Below are positions 56,457-64,000 of a DNA stretch of 64,000 nt, piece by piece; within the stretch, counting starts at the first letter, position 1; each line of letters begins with the position of its first letter. The notes beneath the pieces are model-generated. The model was not told where the DNA came from. It was given only the letters and a program-made list of their open reading frames with translations, and made no database searches. Source of the stretch: Microvirga sp. Mcv34 (GTDB lineage Bacteria; Pseudomonadota; Alphaproteobacteria; Rhizobiales; Beijerinckiaceae); NCBI RefSeq assembly GCF_024519725.1, contig NZ_JALJRK010000012.1:1-64000 (forward strand). The letters are read 5' to 3'. Made by a program: the position numbers and the translations under genes.

Positions 56457-59032
56457 GAGCGGCGTCCCAGGCGGTTCAGGAGCAGCGAGGTCGCGATGCC
56501 CAGGAAGGTACAGCACGCCAGCAAGAGGAGCGCATAGGGAAGGATGTTCGCGGACATCCAGTTCGCCGCAACCAGGCGCAGGTTCGTCAGGGACGGGGGC
56601 TGCGTCTGCACGAAGCGGTATTCCTTGATGGGCTCGATCTGCAGCTTCATCTCGCTGGGATCGAGCGCCACCGCCCGGCCGGCAACCTGGGACCAGATCA
56701 TCGGATTCGCCAGCCGAGCCGTCTCGTCCGCGAGGGCCCTGTCCGTGCGAGCCGTTACAAGGGTCCAGACCCCGGAGGCGTCGGTGCGGCTCTGCGCCAC
56801 CAGCAGGGACGCCCGCTGCGGCGGCTCATAGGGCGCGTCGGCGCGCTCGTTCAGCGACAGGGATTTGAGAGACAGGTTGAACGTCTTCTCCATCCAGTCC
56901 TGCACCGTGCCGATCGTCTGCTGAAGAACGCCACGGCGTTGGAACGTCTCCGACCAGCGCTTGCGGACCTCGTCCGTGGAGGCGGCCGCCATGCGGTCCG
57001 GTGACCCTTGCGGTGCCGGGAGGCTGAAATCCGTGTTGGCCGTTTGTGGTCCCGCCCTGTCGCCTGCGGTCGGTGTCGAAGGCCAGATCATGCGCAGATG
57101 CTCCGACACCTTCACGCGGTTGAGGAGACCGGCGGGAATCTGATCGACGGCGCCGATGAAAAGCACCGATTCGTCGTCCGCCGATGCGGCATTGGCGAAT
57201 TGCGCCCGCACCGGCGTGCCGGCGCTGCGCGCCATGCGGGCGAGCAGGGTTCCGGCTGCGGAATAGTTCAGGGGATCGGGCCGGGCCAGAACCACGGTCG
57301 TGGGGAGATCCTCGTCCGGGAAGCGGCCCGAACTCAGGACCGCGAGGTCCGGCAGGCGCCCGATGCGTCCATAGGTCGGAAACTCGAGCGTGGTGGTGTC
57401 GAACAGGACGAAGCGGTTCGTCTCGGAAAGAGTCTCGCCCGGGGTGCAGCGCTCGTCGGCGTCCGTCAGCAGCGCGGCCTCGATGGTGATGTGGTTGAGC
57501 CCGGACTTGAAGTTCTTGAGCGGCACGCGGACGTTGTATCGCTTGACGATGTCTCCCTGCGAGGTGATCGTCATTTGCGTGCTGATCATGCCGTTGACGA
57601 ACACGTTCACGTGGCTGCCCGGCCTCACGGCGGACGTGTAGGCCGCATCGAGATGCAGGATGGTCTCGCCATATTCGGTGGCGTAGAAATCCGGCGGCAG
57701 GTTGATGGAAAAGCCCACCTTCAGCCGCCGCCCGGAGAATTCCTGCGTCGGGACGCCGAGATCGGCGAAGCGGAAGTTCTGGGCGCCGAAGGCGGTCGGC
57801 ACTTCCGGCCATTGCCATGAGGCGGTGTCGATCATGCCCCGCTCGGACTGGGCGCCTCCCAGCCCACGGGTTCCGACGATGCCGATGGCAGTATCGAGGT
57901 CCTGCCAGCTCGGACCGGAGACCACCAGGGTCGAGCCCAGGGAGCCCGGCTCCTGCATCATCATGGTCAGAGGCTGGATTGACGCGGCGTCCGGAACGCC
58001 GGCGACCAGTCCGCGCAACTCGCTGGCCAAGCCCATGGCCACCTTGATCGTGCCGACCGGTGACGGGCCTGGATCGGCTTCCACCACCTGAATGACCGGA
58101 TGGGCATAGCGCCCGCGCAGGGCGACGAACTGCACCAGACGCAGCAGGCGGTCGCGAATTTCGGGACGATAGATCTTGGGGGCGACCACGCGGATCGTGG
58201 TCACGCCTTCATGATCGACACCGACGGCGGGCAGGTCGTCCAGGCCGCGCAGGGTCTTGGTGGCGCCCTCGGCGAAGACGAGCTTCGTGGAGGCCGAGTC
58301 GACGTCGGTCCAAAGCTCGTAGGTGGCCTCGATCGTGCAGTCCGTCCGGTGGCGCTGGAAGGCCTCCACGCGGACGATATTCTGCCCCGCACGCAGGAGG
58401 CCGGGGCGGATCGATGCCGTCAGGCGCTTGATGTCCGTTGACGAGGAAATCGGCGTGTCGACCACGGATTCTCCGTTGATCGCGATCCGCAGGCGCGAGC
58501 CTTCCGGCATGACCACGACGGCGTTCTTGTAGCCGATGGCGATGCTGGCGCCACTCGAGGCTTCGTCCTGGGTGAGGTGGACCGTCCAGGACCGGGCATC
58601 GGTCTCGCCCTCGAGGCGGAGCGTCTCGAAGGGCAGGATGGGACGTTCGATCCGCGTCGCGTTGCGGGCCGCCGAGGCTCCAGCCGCAGGCGGCGCGGCC
58701 GGTCTGGCGGGGGCAGGAGTGCCGGCCTGGGCCGGAGGGGTCGGACTCTGGGGCGCAGCGTTGAAAGGCGCTGTCCCGCCGGAGGGAGGCACGGACGGGG
58801 AGGGAGCGGCCGGCGGTGCCGTGGACGGACCGGACGGCGCGGCGCCTTGCTGGCGCATCTCGAAGGGAGCCGCAGCCGGAGCCTGTTGCGCCGGTTGCTG
58901 CTGCGGTGCGGGCTGGGTGGCCGGGGGCGTGCTCGGCGCGCCCGGCGACATGCTGAAGGGCGTCTGCGCGACGGCGCCCTGCGCGCCCAGCGCCTGTATG
59001 GCCAGCAGAGAGGAGATCAGGACCCGACGCAC
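56453..59032 (-). CDS. bcsB: Cellulose synthase regulatory subunit BcsB
   Basis: An 859-residue periplasmic protein anchored by a C-terminal transmembrane helix (about 828-850, ILPYALLLLACCTFLGIATSLLL). After the signal peptide comes a Pro/Ala/Gln-rich stretch (about 25-120) with a thrice-repeated PF(S/E/N)(M/A) motif, then the carbohydrate-binding and flavodoxin-like domains (GRRLKVGFSINLPPDFYATEYGETILHLDAAYT, VFVNGMISTQMTITSQG). It partners BcsA and guides the polymer through the periplasm. It starts nine bases after the bcsA stop. Confidence 0.93.
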   Translation of the reverse strand: MRRVLISSLLAIQALGAQGAVAQTPFSMSPGAPSTPPATQPAPQQQPAQQAPAAAPFEMRQQGAAPSGPSTAPPAAPSPSVPPSGGTAPFNAAPQSPTPPAQAGTPAPARPAAPPAAGASAARNATRIERPILPFETLRLEGETDARSWTVHLTQDEASSGASIAIGYKNAVVVMPEGSRLRIAINGESVVDTPISSSTDIKRLTASIRPGLLRAGQNIVRVEAFQRHRTDCTIEATYELWTDVDSASTKLVFAEGATKTLRGLDDLPAVGVDHEGVTTIRVVAPKIYRPEIRDRLLRLVQFVALRGRYAHPVIQVVEADPGPSPVGTIKVAMGLASELRGLVAGVPDAASIQPLTMMMQEPGSLGSTLVVSGPSWQDLDTAIGIVGTRGLGGAQSERGMIDTASWQWPEVPTAFGAQNFRFADLGVPTQEFSGRRLKVGFSINLPPDFYATEYGETILHLDAAYTSAVRPGSHVNVFVNGMISTQMTITSQGDIVKRYNVRVPLKNFKSGLNHITIEAALLTDADERCTPGETLSETNRFVLFDTTTLEFPTYGRIGRLPDLAVLSSGRFPDEDLPTTVVLARPDPLNYSAAGTLLARMARSAGTPVRAQFANAASADDESVLFIGAVDQIPAGLLNRVKVSEHLRMIWPSTPTAGDRAGPQTANTDFSLPAPQGSPDRMAAASTDEVRKRWSETFQRRGVLQQTIGTVQDWMEKTFNLSLKSLSLNERADAPYEPPQRASLLVAQSRTDASGVWTLVTARTDRALADETARLANPMIWSQVAGRAVALDPSEMKLQIEPIKEYRFVQTQPPSLTNLRLVAANWMSANILPYALLLLACCTFLGIATSLLLNRLGRRS

Positions 59033-59041
59033 GATGAACCT

Positions 59042-61237
59042 CTATTTGGCAGCCGAAGGGACGGCCGGTACCTGAGGCTTCGAGGCGCCGATCTTCTGCA
59101 GGCCGAAGAAATAGGAGAGGCCTCGTCCCGTCTGGTAGAACGCGACCATGAAGAACCACAGCGTTCCCCGGAGCACTCCGATGTCGTGGTGCCGGTTCTT
59201 CTGGAACTGGCTCCACTGGTCGGCATTCGCGAAGACCAGATCGGCGATCATCCGGCGATGCTCGGGCTTCTCGATGAGGAAACGGCAGCCGAGCAGCAGC
59301 CCCTTGTCGTCCATCCCGACCTTGCGGATCTCCATGGGCAGGTGCTGGACGGGAAGGTTGGAGAAGGGCTGGAATTCGAGGGTGCCGGCGGTTCCCTTCT
59401 TCAGCTTCGGTTCGGCCGACGGCGGAACGTGGACCCTTGCGCCTCCGACCGAGACGTCCCTCACGACCGCGTCGATGGTCTCGTCGCCCATGATGAAGCG
59501 GCAGGGACGCTCCACGCGGACGCGATGGCTATGGCGCCGGGTGGCCCGCTCGGAGACCACGCCCAGGGCGCAGCCGGCGATGATGAGGTTGAGGACGTTC
59601 CAGGCGCCCGTCACAAGGGTGAGGTCCGCCTTATAGGGCTCCGCCCAGACACGGAGGCCGGTGGCGATGACGCCGAGGATCAGGATGCCGAAGATGATGA
59701 AGTACGGCGTTCCCAATTCCGAGACGCGGCTCTCCGCCATGGATTCGTTCTTCGCCGTGACCTTGAAGGTGGGCTTGCTGGGATTGGCGATCACCGACAG
59801 CACGGCCGGCAGCAGGTAGATCGTCTGGATGTACTCGTAGAGATCCGAGATCCACGGCCAGCGATAGCGGCCGTAGAGATAGTTCTGCATCATGAAGTTC
59901 ACCATCATGTAGGTGAACGTGTAGGCGAGGAACTCGCCGCCCGACGCGGTGAAGATCTCGAGCGAGAAGAAGAGATAACAGAGCGGCGAAATGAGGAAGC
60001 AGAACCGCGAGAACGGGAACAGCCAGAACATGCTGCTCGACATGTAGCACAGGCGCTGCGAGATCTTCAGCCCGCGCTTGAGAGGCGGAAACTTGTAGCG
60101 CAGGATCTGCATCATGCCCTGCGCCCACCGGGAGCGCTGGCCGATGAAGCTCGCGAAGCTGTCCGGCTGAAGGCCGGCGATCAGCGGCTTGTCCACGTAG
60201 ACGCTCGTCCAGCCGCGGGAATGGAGCTCGAGGGCGGTCTCGCAATCCTCGGTGATGCTGACGCCGCTGAATCCGTTGGTTTCCTGAAGGGCCTCGCGCC
60301 GGAGCACGGCGGCCGAGCCGCAGAAGAACGCCGCGTCCCATTTGTCGAGACCGCGCTGGATGACGCCGTAGAACATCTCGTTCTCGGACGGCATGGTCTG
60401 GAATGTGCCGAGATTGCGCTCCAGCGGATCGGGATTGATGAAGAAGTGCGGAGTCTGGACCAGGAACAGGTTCTTGTCCTTGGTGAAATAACCGACCGTC
60501 TCCATGAGGAAGCTGCGCGCGGGGGCGTGGTCCGCATCGAACACGGCCACCAGGTCGCCGGTCGAGTTCTCGAGTCCGTTGTTGAGGTTGCCGGCCTTGG
60601 CGTGCAGGTTGCGCGCGCGGGTCAGGTACTTCACGTCCATGACGTCGCAGAGCGCCTGGAGTTCGGCGCGGCGCTCACGGGCTTCCTGGGCAGTCTTGGC
60701 GTTGCTCGAATTGCACTTCTCGTCCGTGCCGCCGTCGTCCAGCAGCCAGACCGTGACCTTGTCCTCGGGATAGGTCATGGCCTTCGCGGCCGCCAGGGTC
60801 GTCGCCAGGAGGTCGGCGCCTTCGTTGTAGCTCGGCACGAACACGTCGACGGTCGGCAGGTTCTCGGGGTCGATCTGCGGCGCCTTGCGGGATTTCAGGG
60901 GGCTCGACACCACGAAGAGGCTCAGGAACAGCATCATGACGCTGTACATCTCGGCCAGATAAAGCAGGAAGCCCGGGATGAAGCTCGTGATCTCGGTAAT
61001 CGGCGGGATCGTGCTGGTGGTGCGCCAGAAGACATAGCGCAGGACGATGGCGGTGCCGAGAGCCAGCGCGATCAGCCGCCAGATGCCCTGGGCCCGGAAG
61101 AACTTCAGGATGATCATGCAGGCCACGACCGTGAGGCCCGCGACGAGGTGTGCCTGGATGCTGATTGGAAGAGCAACGATCGAGATGATCAATACCGCCG
61201 CCACGGCCCAAAAGGCCACGATAAGACCTGCTCGCAT
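59042..61237 (-). CDS. bcsA: Cellulose synthase catalytic subunit with PilZ domain
   Basis: A 731-residue inner-membrane glycosyltransferase (GT2) polymerising UDP-glucose. N-terminal helices (about 7-110), the catalytic core with PSYNE (135-139), D167-D168-G169, D234-A-D236, TED (329-331) and QRSRW (367-371), further helices (about 400-560), and a C-terminal PilZ domain (about 564-670) with the c-di-GMP-binding R567-xxx-R571 and D594-xS-xGG599 motifs. c-di-GMP binding releases the gating loop, so synthesis depends on this second messenger. A non-coding region of 159 bases separates it from bcsN. Confidence 0.96.
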   Translation of the reverse strand: MRAGLIVAFWAVAAVLIISIVALPISIQAHLVAGLTVVACMIILKFFRAQGIWRLIALALGTAIVLRYVFWRTTSTIPPITEITSFIPGFLLYLAEMYSVMMLFLSLFVVSSPLKSRKAPQIDPENLPTVDVFVPSYNEGADLLATTLAAAKAMTYPEDKVTVWLLDDGGTDEKCNSSNAKTAQEARERRAELQALCDVMDVKYLTRARNLHAKAGNLNNGLENSTGDLVAVFDADHAPARSFLMETVGYFTKDKNLFLVQTPHFFINPDPLERNLGTFQTMPSENEMFYGVIQRGLDKWDAAFFCGSAAVLRREALQETNGFSGVSITEDCETALELHSRGWTSVYVDKPLIAGLQPDSFASFIGQRSRWAQGMMQILRYKFPPLKRGLKISQRLCYMSSSMFWLFPFSRFCFLISPLCYLFFSLEIFTASGGEFLAYTFTYMMVNFMMQNYLYGRYRWPWISDLYEYIQTIYLLPAVLSVIANPSKPTFKVTAKNESMAESRVSELGTPYFIIFGILILGVIATGLRVWAEPYKADLTLVTGAWNVLNLIIAGCALGVVSERATRRHSHRVRVERPCRFIMGDETIDAVVRDVSVGGARVHVPPSAEPKLKKGTAGTLEFQPFSNLPVQHLPMEIRKVGMDDKGLLLGCRFLIEKPEHRRMIADLVFANADQWSQFQKNRHHDIGVLRGTLWFFMVAFYQTGRGLSYFFGLQKIGASKPQVPAVPSAAK

Positions 61238-61396
61238 CGTTTGGATTCTCGGCTCAAGGATTGAGTGGGAGATTGCACACTTAGTTTAAGACTAAAGACG
61301 GGTCTATTAATATCTCTATAGTGACAGTTAGGCCTAATGTCACAGCAGTAAACGGAATATTACTCTGTGTAACTTAGTTTCAATAAGGGCATGACG
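61238..61396 (-). promoter_or_regulatory. A+T-rich bcsN-bcsA intergenic region with symmetric elements
   Basis: The 159 bases contain GTGAC (61321-61325), a perfect palindrome TTAGGCCTAA (61328-61337) and GTCAC (61339-61343), together a nested inverted repeat. TTAGT-TTAAG-ACTAA (61281-61295) is a second one. The 9-mer ACTTAGTTT occurs near both ends (61279-61287 and 61372-61380). The features suggest an operator and a separate bcsA promoter. Confidence 0.45.
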
Positions 61397-62374
61397 TTAC
61401 TGAACGGGGGGCGGCGGCACGATGGGGTAGCCGCTCGGTACGGCGGGTTCCGGCGGCGCGGCAGGAGACTGTATGGCAGGGGCGATCGTATCCTTGTCGA
61501 TCGTGCGGCGGGGCGCCCGAACGGACGTCGTGACCTGTCGCGTGCTCTCGATATTATTTCGCCGGCGGGCAACCGTGGCCCGTCCTTCGCTGTCCCCAAG
61601 GCCCAGCGGATACATCGGGGCGTCCTTCTCTCCGAGATGCTGGGGCGGCGAGGGCGGATCCCCGTATGGGTTCCAGGATTCCTGACGGTAATAGGCCGCG
61701 ATGGTGTAGCCGTAGAAGACGCGCAGCAGCTGATCCACGCTGGCGTCCGCATCGCAGAGGCGCAGGCGAACGGAAATCGCTCCGCCCGGCACGAAGATGG
61801 CGGGTTCGCCTGGTTCGATCTGCTGCCAGGCATAGAGGCACAGGTCGCCCGTGGAGGAGCGCCCGGTGGCGAAGCCGAAGGGGCCGAAGCGGTTCTGCAC
61901 GTAGACCAGCGAGGTCTCCATCTCGACACCCGGCATCCGCTCTTCCATCTCGCGCTGGAGCCGGTCCGGGGTCATGGAGGGCAGCGTCAGGGAATTCGGG
62001 ACTTCCATGTTGCCCGCCGTGTTGTTGAGCAGGCTCACGTAGAAGGCATTTTGCCCCGTGGTGAGGGAAGCCGTCGAGAGGGCGATCTCCTGCGAAAGGC
62101 CGTCCTGGTATTGCTGCTGCAGCACGGCCACCACGGACGGACCGCCCGGCGGGGGAACGACGATCGCCCGCGCGGCCGGAACTTCGGACATGAGGCTCGC
62201 GAAGCCCAGGTCCGAGCGTCCTGCACAGGCGGACACGGTCATCAGGACGATGCCGGCCGCAAGACAGCTCAGCGCTTTGCGTGCGACGGCCCGAGCCGGA
62301 CGGAAGGTTTCCGGGCGCCGAGCGGAATGGGCCATGCTGAGACACGTCTGATTCGGTGGCATCGAGGCGGTCAT
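61397..62374 (-). CDS. bcsN: Cellulose biosynthesis protein BcsN, predicted lipoprotein
   Basis: About 325 residues. A hydrophobic segment ends in the lipobox V47-S-A-C50 (GIVLMTVSAC), predicting an outer-membrane lipoprotein. The body (SEVPAARAIVVPPPGGPSVVAVLQQQYQDGLSQEIAL, NAFYVSLLNN, LCLYAWQQIEP) is that of BcsN, known only from alphaproteobacterial cellulose operons such as that of Agrobacterium; molecular function unknown. The Pro-rich C-terminus is low-complexity. The start is uncertain (ATGs at 62374, 62362 or 62335; none has a good ribosome site). It is the first gene of the bcs set. Confidence 0.82.
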   Translation of the reverse strand: MTASMPPNQTCLSMAHSARRPETFRPARAVARKALSCLAAGIVLMTVSACAGRSDLGFASLMSEVPAARAIVVPPPGGPSVVAVLQQQYQDGLSQEIALSTASLTTGQNAFYVSLLNNTAGNMEVPNSLTLPSMTPDRLQREMEERMPGVEMETSLVYVQNRFGPFGFATGRSSTGDLCLYAWQQIEPGEPAIFVPGGAISVRLRLCDADASVDQLLRVFYGYTIAAYYRQESWNPYGDPPSPPQHLGEKDAPMYPLGLGDSEGRATVARRRNNIESTRQVTTSVRAPRRTIDKDTIAPAIQSPAAPPEPAVPSGYPIVPPPPVQ

Positions 62375-62466
62375 GAAGAACTTTGATATCTCTGGAACTG
62401 GCCAGGCGGCCGCATGGGCTGCCGTGAAGGAGGGACGGGGCTTAGCGGATCGGCCCATCCGGCTGG

Positions 62467-62498
62467 ATGGTTAATCAGCTATGACCATTCATGGTTAA
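62467..62498. promoter_or_regulatory. Direct-repeat site upstream of bcsN
   Basis: ATGGTTAA occurs at 62467-62474 and 62491-62498, a 24-bp period, with CCAT-TC-ATGG symmetry between the copies. The site lies in the bcsN/MFS divergent region about 95-125 bases upstream of the possible bcsN starts. It is a candidate operator for the cellulose operon; the regulator is unknown. On the other side, a TATAAT at 62529-62534 may serve the exporter gene. Confidence 0.35.
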
Positions 62499-62723
62499 CG
62501 AAACGTAAGTATTATAGCCAGGGCGGACTATAATCCAATGACGGACGGCAGCCGTCTTGAACCGCTGCACCGGAGGGCCTACAAGCGGCGCATATCCTGC
62601 GGTGCTCCTGAGTTTAGGTGAGCCGGGGCCATTTTCTGTCCAGATTGTTTGACCTGTCCTGTCGATGGACAGGCCGTTTTCTCAATCCCGGCTCGTCGGC
62701 CGGGGCTACGAAAGCCGTTCTCC

Positions 62724-63911
62724 ATGAAGTCCGCCTTTTTGCGCAACGCGCTCGTCCTCGGCATGCTCTCGGCTGTCGGGCCCTTCGCCATCGATATGTA
62801 CCTGCCGTCGTTCCCGGCCATCGCCCGCGAGTTCCAGGTGGATGTCAGCGCCGTGCAGATGAGCCTGATGAGCTTCTTCCTGGCCGTTGCGGTCTGCCAG
62901 ATCGTCTACGGGCCGCTCTCGGACCGGTTCGGCCGCAAGCCGCCGCTCTATTTCGGCCTCGGCCTTTTCGTCCTGGCCGGCATCGGCTGCAGCTTCGCGC
63001 CCAATGTGGAGACCCTCATCGCCTTCCGCTTCCTCCAGGGCGTGGGGTCCTGTGCGGCCATGGTCATTCCCCGGGCCATCATCCGGGACCTGCATACCGG
63101 CCATGAGGCGGCCCGGCTGATGGCCACGACGATGCTGGTCTTCAGCGTCTCTCCCATCCTGGCGCCGCTCGCCGGCAGCACCCTGACGGCCTTCTTCAGC
63201 TGGCGCGCGATCTTCTGGGCCATCGCCGTGATCGGCCTTGCCGGCCTCGCCGTCGTTCTCTTCCTGCTGCCGGAGACCCACAAGCCGAACGCGGAGCGTA
63301 AAGGCATCGGACATGCCTTCTCCACCTACCGGGGCCTCCTGAAGGACCGCCGATTCCTGGGCCTCGCCTTCATCGGCGGCTTCAGCCAGGCCAGCTTCTT
63401 TGCCTATCTGGCCGGATCGTCGGTCATCTTCATCGAGCATTACGGCCTCACGCCGTCCGCCTACAGCATGGTGTTCGCGTCGAACGCCATCGCGTTCATC
63501 GGCAGCGCTCAGTTCAACAGCTTCTTCATGCGCCGCTTCGGCGCCGAGCGGGTGGTGAGAACCGCGATCTCCTGCTTCGCCGCACTGGTGATCCTGCTGT
63601 TCGTGCTGACGATCCTGGGCGTCGACAATGTCTATGTTCTCTGGGGCCTGCTCTTCGTCTCCTTCGGCTGCCTCGGCTATGTCATCCCCTCGACGGCCGT
63701 TCTGGCGCTCGAGGAGCATGGGCCCGTGGCTGGGACCGCCTCGGCGCTCATGGGGACGCTCCAGCTCAGCACGGGCGCGGTGATCATCGTGCTCGTGAGC
63801 GCCTTCTACAACGGCACCCCGCTCTCGATGGTCAGTGCCATCGTGGTCTGCGGGATCGTCGCGTTCACCTTGAGCCGCCGCGTCATGAAGCCGAAGCGCG
63901 TCTATCCCTGA
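62724..63911 (+). CDS. Bcr/CflA-type MFS drug exporter
   Basis: A 395-residue proton-driven exporter with 12 hydrophobic helices. The start MLSAVGPFAIDMYLPSFPAIA (about 14-34) and loop motif GPLSDRFGRKP (about 71-81) are diagnostic of the Bcr/CflA group; the helix 4-5 region AMVIPRAIIRDLHTG is also typical. Substrate unknown (small drugs, possibly bicyclomycin, sulfonamide or dipeptides in relatives). The 62459-62723 upstream stretch holds a CCTGTCC/GGACAGG hairpin (62653-62673). Its 3' end overlaps a convergent LysR gene. Confidence 0.9.
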   Translation: MKSAFLRNALVLGMLSAVGPFAIDMYLPSFPAIAREFQVDVSAVQMSLMSFFLAVAVCQIVYGPLSDRFGRKPPLYFGLGLFVLAGIGCSFAPNVETLIAFRFLQGVGSCAAMVIPRAIIRDLHTGHEAARLMATTMLVFSVSPILAPLAGSTLTAFFSWRAIFWAIAVIGLAGLAVVLFLLPETHKPNAERKGIGHAFSTYRGLLKDRRFLGLAFIGGFSQASFFAYLAGSSVIFIEHYGLTPSAYSMVFASNAIAFIGSAQFNSFFMRRFGAERVVRTAISCFAALVILLFVLTILGVDNVYVLWGLLFVSFGCLGYVIPSTAVLALEEHGPVAGTASALMGTLQLSTGAVIIVLVSAFYNGTPLSMVSAIVVCGIVAFTLSRRVMKPKRVYP

Positions 63912-64000
63912 CGGATCTCGCTCAGGATCCAGTCGCGGAAGGAGCGCAGGAGCGGCGTCTCCGCCTTGTGCTCCGGATAGACGAGATAATAGGCGCCGCC
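63902..64000 (-). CDS. LysR-family regulator, C-terminal fragment (cut by window end)
   Basis: Only the last 32 residues and the stop are visible. They read GGAYYLVYPEHKAETPLLRS followed by FRDWILSEIRQG. YYLVYPEHKAE...FRDWIL is the common C-terminal sequence of GcvA-like LysR regulators. The stop codon lies inside the 3' end of the convergent exporter gene (10-base overlap), so it is probably unrelated in expression. Confidence 0.75.
   Translation of the reverse strand, partial: GGAYYLVYPEHKAETPLLRSFRDWILSEIRQG

Noticed and set aside
58577..61264. An 895-codon open frame on the plus strand
   Set aside because: Antisense to bcsB and bcsA, which have full sets of motifs; low-information sequence with no fold.
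41934..62374. A WspR-type GGDEF or EAL gene in the chemosensory region
   Set aside because: Looked for GGDEF/GGEEF and EAL motifs in all annotated proteins of the region; none found.
62467..62500. CtrA-binding site upstream of bcsN
   Set aside because: TTAA and TTAAC are present, but the spacing is about 20 bases rather than the 7 of the CtrA consensus.

Overview
The window reads as a chromosomal segment of a high-GC alphaproteobacterium, most likely Hyphomicrobiales (a Methylobacteriaceae/Microvirga-like genome). The grounds are GC-rich codon use, an EcfG-type general-stress promoter (GGAAC-N17-CGTT), an alphaproteobacterial cellulose operon with BcsN, a LivH-LivM fusion, and short palindromic intergenic repeats of the kind common in this order. 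No tRNA, rRNA, CRISPR array, insertion sequence or prophage was recognised. No stretch longer than about 300 bases lacks a gene.

Layout. 1-10 kb is carbon and amino-acid catabolism: methylmalonate-semialdehyde dehydrogenase with a divergent LysR regulator, transaldolase, then a lysine-degradation-like island (TPP enzyme, ALDH7-type dehydrogenase, lysine 6-dehydrogenase/saccharopine-dehydrogenase homologue, divergent Lrp regulator and FAD oxidoreductase). 10-15.6 kb holds a stress protein under an EcfG-type promoter and a ugpBAEC glycerol-3-phosphate transporter behind a three-unit Pho box. 15.8-22.7 kb is mixed: an orphan histidine ammonia-lyase family gene, a small Cys-repeat exported protein, two GNATs, an M20 carbamoylase/allantoate-type hydrolase, a ferredoxin plus its reductase, and an A+T-rich orphan. 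22.8-31 kb has a branched-chain-amino-acid/amide ABC operon divergent from an amidase, then an SMP-30 lactonase and an aldose epimerase. 31-41.7 kb has an M3 oligopeptidase, a dienelactone-hydrolase-like enzyme, an AI-2E family membrane protein with an extra C-terminal domain, and a dppABCDF peptide transporter.

41.9-62.4 kb is the most striking part. On one strand lie a cellulose synthase operon (bcsN, bcsA with PilZ, bcsB, bcsZ, and a TPR protein) and, right behind it, a tightly overlapped Wsp-like chemosensory operon (CheW, CheR-TPR, CheW, MCP, CheA-REC, CheB). That operon ends in two soluble histidine kinases instead of the WspR diguanylate cyclase. Because BcsA carries a c-di-GMP-binding PilZ domain, the layout suggests a dedicated chemosensory circuit controlling cellulose output through an unusual terminal relay. 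The window closes with a Bcr/CflA-type MFS exporter and the 3' end of a LysR gene.

A recurring design feature is that all three ABC operons carry strong hairpins between the substrate-binding-protein gene and the permease genes, which would favour excess binding protein.
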